Below are positions 61,523 to 64,000 of a DNA stretch of 64,000 bases, one piece after another. The notes beneath the pieces were generated by a model. That model was not told where the DNA came from, ran no database searches, and saw nothing but the letters and a program-made list of their open reading frames with translations. Position numbers and translations under genes: made by a program. Location: assembly GCF_022869785.1 (NCBI RefSeq), contig NZ_CP094997.1, positions 4,216,001-4,280,000 of the forward strand, given 5' to 3'. The DNA is from Dyadobacter chenwenxiniae. GTDB lineage: Bacteria > Bacteroidota > Bacteroidia > Cytophagales > Spirosomataceae. Positions within the stretch are counted from its first letter, which is position 1. Each line of letters opens with the position of its first letter.

Positions 61523-61528
61523 ACTCTC

Positions 61529-62249
61529 ATGACCCGATTAAGCGTTAACATTAATAAAATCGCAACTCTCCGTAATTCCCGCGGTGGTGATAATCCTAAT
61601 GTGCTGAAAGTGGCGCTGGATTGCGAGCGGTTTGGTGCCCAGGGCATAACGGTGCATCCGAGGCCCGGATGAGCGGCATATCCGTTATCAGGATGTTTAC
61701 GATTTGAAAGAGGTCGTGACTACTGAATTCAACATTGAGGGAAATCCGTCAGAAAAAAAATTCGTTGAACTCGTTCTGGCGAACAGACCGGATCAGGTGA
61801 CGCTTGTGCCAGACGCGCTGGGCGCGATTACTTCCAATGCAGGCTGGGATACAATCACGAACAGAAGCGAGCTCACCGATTTGATCCAAATATTTAAATC
61901 TGCCAATATCCGGGTTTCGGTATTTGTGGACCCGGACGAGCGAATGGTGGAAGGCGCAAAAATTTGCGGCGCCGATCGTGTGGAACTTTACACGGAGCCT
62001 TATGCCGCATATTATTTCGAAAACCGGCAAAAAGCCGTGCTGCCATTTGTATTGGCGGCCGAAAAAGCGCGAGAAGTGGGGCTGGGCCTAAATGCAGGGC
62101 ACGATCTTAGCCTGGATAATCTGCATTTTCTGAAACAAAGCATTCCCTGGATGGATGAAGTTTCCATCGGTCATGCTTTGATTTCAGATGCGCTTTATTT
62201 GGGATTGGAAAATACGATCCAAATGTATCTGCGAGAATTGGAGTTGTAG
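61529..62249 (+). pseudogene. pdxJ: Pyridoxine 5'-phosphate synthase, frameshifted
   Basis: PdxJ condenses 3-amino-1-hydroxyacetone phosphate with deoxyxylulose phosphate in vitamin B6 synthesis. From the ATG at 61529 the frame reads MTRLSVNINKIATLRNSRGG... through ITVHPRP and stops at 61670. Skipping one C in CCC at 61664-61666 restores DERHIRYQDVYDLKE and the rest of PdxJ to TAG 62249 (about 239 residues). FVELVLANRPDQVTLVPD and LNAGHDLSLDN are characteristic. The insertion either inactivates the gene or is an assembly error. The gene is otherwise well preserved. Confidence 0.85.
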
Positions 62250-62251
62250 CT

Positions 62252-62318
62252 GGCGTTGGAAGACTTGAAGACTTGCTAAGTCTCCAAGACTTAGCAAGTC
62301 TTCAAGTCTTCCAACGCC
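62252..62318. repeat. Perfect 32-bp inverted repeat between convergent genes
   Basis: Bases 62252-62283 and 62287-62318 are perfectly complementary over 32 bp, with a three-base loop (CCA). The arm is built from the repeated word gaagactt. The element begins two bases after the pdxJ stop and ends three bases before the convergent Gfo/Idh stop. There is no T-run on either side. It could terminate or stabilise both transcripts. Confidence 0.9.
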
Positions 62319-62321
62319 GCA

Positions 62322-63776
62322 CTACCACCCAGTCCGATATTCTCTCTTCACAAACTGATTTGCAACGTCAAAGTTGGTGATCTTCATATTGGCGCCGTCC
62401 CAGATGAGCTTTTGTCTCCCCGGAAATTCAAATCCGCCTTTTCCGTCGGCTTTGGGCTCACGGTGCAGGTAAGAACGCACGGCAAGATTTCCCATTAACA
62501 CAATCTCTGTCAAAGGCCCGGACTCTTCAAATGCAGAACTTGTGTAAGCACCATGGCCTTTTTTGCAAGCTTGTACGAATTGCTGCTGATGTCCTTCCGA
62601 GCCACCAGGAACCAATGCGCGTGGTTTTATATTGGGTCTGACTGTTTCAAATTTCTTTTCGGGCCATAAACGCGGATTATTCCCAAACATTTCTGCGCTC
62701 AAAATTCCTTTTGTTCCCGTAAACAGCATACCGCCGTCAACGCTTCCGAAAACGGTTTTATAATCGCAGCCTTCCGGCAATTGCGGGCGCATGCCGCCGT
62801 CGTACCAGGAGAAATTAATGTCCTTACCCGGCGTTTTTGAAGCGAATTTCATGTGAATGGATGCGGATGGCGGGGCAACGTCATCGAAAAATGCCTGCTC
62901 GAAAAAGTCGGCATAAACAGAGCCTACGCTGCATTCCACCGAGGTTGGATAGCCCAGTTTCAATGCGCGGAACGGCACGTCGATGAAGTGGCAGCCCATA
63001 TCGCCCAATGCGCCCGTGCCAAAGTCCCAGTAACCGCGCCACCTGAACGGCATGTACGCTTCGTGGTAATCACGTTTCGGAGCAGTTCCCAGCCAAAGGT
63101 CCCAGTCCACTCCTTCCGGAACGGGCTGCGATTCGCCTTTGTCTTTGGGTGATTTTACGCCTTGCGGCCAAACCGGCCTGTCGGTCCATACTTCAATTTG
63201 ATGCACATCACCGATAATGCCGGATTGCACCAATGCTTCCGTTTGCCTGGTGCCATCGCTGCTGCTGCCCTGGTTGCCCATTTGGGTTACAACTTTATAT
63301 TTTTTGGCTGCGTTTGTAAGGTTTCGCGCTTCCCAAATATCTTTGGTTAATGGTTTTTCAATATATACATGCTTTCCCAGCTCCATAGCGGCCATTGCAA
63401 TCGGAAAATGCATGTGATCAGGCGTGGTAACAATAACGGCGTCCACGTTCCTGGCTTCCTTTTCGAGCATTTTCCGGTAATCCTTATAATAAGGTGCATT
63501 TGGAAATTGCTTGCGGTATTTTACGGCCTGGCGGTCGTCTACGTCACATAATGCGACAATGTTATCTGCGCCTTCATTATAAGCCAGCCTTATATTCGTA
63601 TCTGCTTTTCCACCGCAGCCCACAGCCGCAATGTTTAGCTTGTCGCTGGGGGCAATGTATCCTTTTCCCAAAACATGACGCGGGACAATCATGAAAGTCC
63701 CCGCTGCCAGCGCGCCGGCTTTTAAGAAGTCCCTGCGTTTAATGTCAGTTTCGCTCAGCACTTTTTGCTTTTCCAT
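62322..63776 (-). CDS. Gfo/Idh/MocA oxidoreductase with twin-arginine leader (large type)
   Basis: A 484-residue exported oxidoreductase. The leader KRRDFLKAGALAAGTFMIVP is a twin-arginine signal. The Rossmann motif AAVGCGGKAD and the conserved lysine in YIEKPLTKDIWEARNL are visible, followed by a larger substrate domain with WRGYWDFGTGALGDMGCHFID. This long subtype is abundant in Bacteroidota and Planctomycetota and usually acts on plant-derived sugars, although no other sugar gene is adjacent here. It is convergent with pdxJ. Confidence 0.9.
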   Translation of the reverse strand: MEKQKVLSETDIKRRDFLKAGALAAGTFMIVPRHVLGKGYIAPSDKLNIAAVGCGGKADTNIRLAYNEGADNIVALCDVDDRQAVKYRKQFPNAPYYKDYRKMLEKEARNVDAVIVTTPDHMHFPIAMAAMELGKHVYIEKPLTKDIWEARNLTNAAKKYKVVTQMGNQGSSSDGTRQTEALVQSGIIGDVHQIEVWTDRPVWPQGVKSPKDKGESQPVPEGVDWDLWLGTAPKRDYHEAYMPFRWRGYWDFGTGALGDMGCHFIDVPFRALKLGYPTSVECSVGSVYADFFEQAFFDDVAPPSASIHMKFASKTPGKDINFSWYDGGMRPQLPEGCDYKTVFGSVDGGMLFTGTKGILSAEMFGNNPRLWPEKKFETVRPNIKPRALVPGGSEGHQQQFVQACKKGHGAYTSSAFEESGPLTEIVLMGNLAVRSYLHREPKADGKGGFEFPGRQKLIWDGANMKITNFDVANQFVKREYRTGW

Positions 63777-63850
63777 AACATGTCATGATTTTGGTTTTGG
63801 TAAAAAAATATAACCGCCAGGAGTGAAAAGGAAGTGCTTTGGGAAGACTA

Positions 63851-64000
63851 CTATTTTCCACCAAAAGTTTCGGCGATTTTCATGGCCACACCCATATCGC
63901 CATCGATTTTAAGTTTGCCCGTCATATAAGCCATCATGGCATTCAGGTCGCCGTCGATGAGTTTAAGTGCATTTTTTGTAGAAACTTCAAACGTGCAATC
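63851..64000 (-). CDS. SCP2 sterol-binding-domain protein, C-terminal fragment
   Basis: The minus strand from the window edge encodes the last 49 residues of a protein ending at TAG 63851-63853. The segment ALKLIDGDLNAMMAYMTGKL, then KIDGDMGVAMKIAETF, is the C-terminal part of a small SCP2-type lipid-binding domain (PF02036). The start and upstream part lie beyond the window. Most such bacterial proteins are about 100-130 residues and cytosolic. Confidence 0.8.
   Translation of the reverse strand, partial: DCTFEVSTKNALKLIDGDLNAMMAYMTGKLKIDGDMGVAMKIAETFGGK

Overview
The window reads as chromosomal DNA of a Bacteroidota member, most likely order Cytophagales and close to Dyadobacter/Spirosoma. 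This rests on the paired SusC/SusD outer-membrane genes, a TonB receptor with a DUF4249 lipoprotein, DUF5723 and beta-barrel outer-membrane families, many Gfo/Idh/MocA oxidoreductases with twin-arginine leaders, a LytTR regulator without a receiver domain, and promoters of the TTG-N20-TAnnTTTG type. The genus is an inference from gene content. No rRNA, tRNA, insertion sequence or CRISPR array was recognised.

Layout. 1-12 kb is mostly housekeeping: a radA fragment, an outer-membrane barrel, a LytTR regulator, pheS, an esterase with a circularly permuted ATP-grasp protein, a DUF5723 protein, msrB, a class A penicillin-binding protein and an ABC exporter. 12.3-18.9 kb is a sugar-catabolism locus: an AraC regulator, then a GH88-type glycuronyl hydrolase, a TIM-barrel isomerase, a Gfo/Idh dehydrogenase, an SDR and an MFS transporter behind a good promoter. 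19-26.2 kb is an accessory stretch: a HigB/HigA-type toxin-antitoxin pair, tandem Gfo/Idh genes with a GH18 lipoprotein, a DUF6934-like gene with a 58-aa partner, a small HTH protein, a gene broken by an in-frame TGA, a DUF433 protein and the relics of an antitoxin/PIN-toxin pair. 26.2-42.8 kb holds an SDR/AraC pair, an SMP-30 lactonase, a repeat cluster, an M3 peptidase, a TonB receptor/DUF4249 pair, DUF421, a threonine aldolase, a circularly permuted D-amino-acid-oxidase-like flavoprotein, a metallo-beta-lactamase-fold hydrolase and a patatin.

42.9-54.7 kb is the most distinctive block: SusC, SusD, an 1100-residue FG-GAP/ASPIC lipoprotein and a vanadium-haloperoxidase/PAP2-type lipoprotein in one operon, with a second haloperoxidase-type lipoprotein divergent from it. 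54.7-64 kb returns to housekeeping: nadB, nadA, a phosphate transporter, rlmN, a CvpA protein, a YqeY protein, pdxJ, another Gfo/Idh protein and the end of an SCP2-domain gene.

Two themes cut across the window. First, several genes are interrupted by apparent single-base insertions in short homopolymers (pdxJ, the SusD gene, the relic antitoxin), which may be real mutations or sequencing errors. Second, several intergenic gaps carry inverted repeats built from locus-specific short words, the most striking being a perfect 32-bp hairpin two bases after the pdxJ stop codon.
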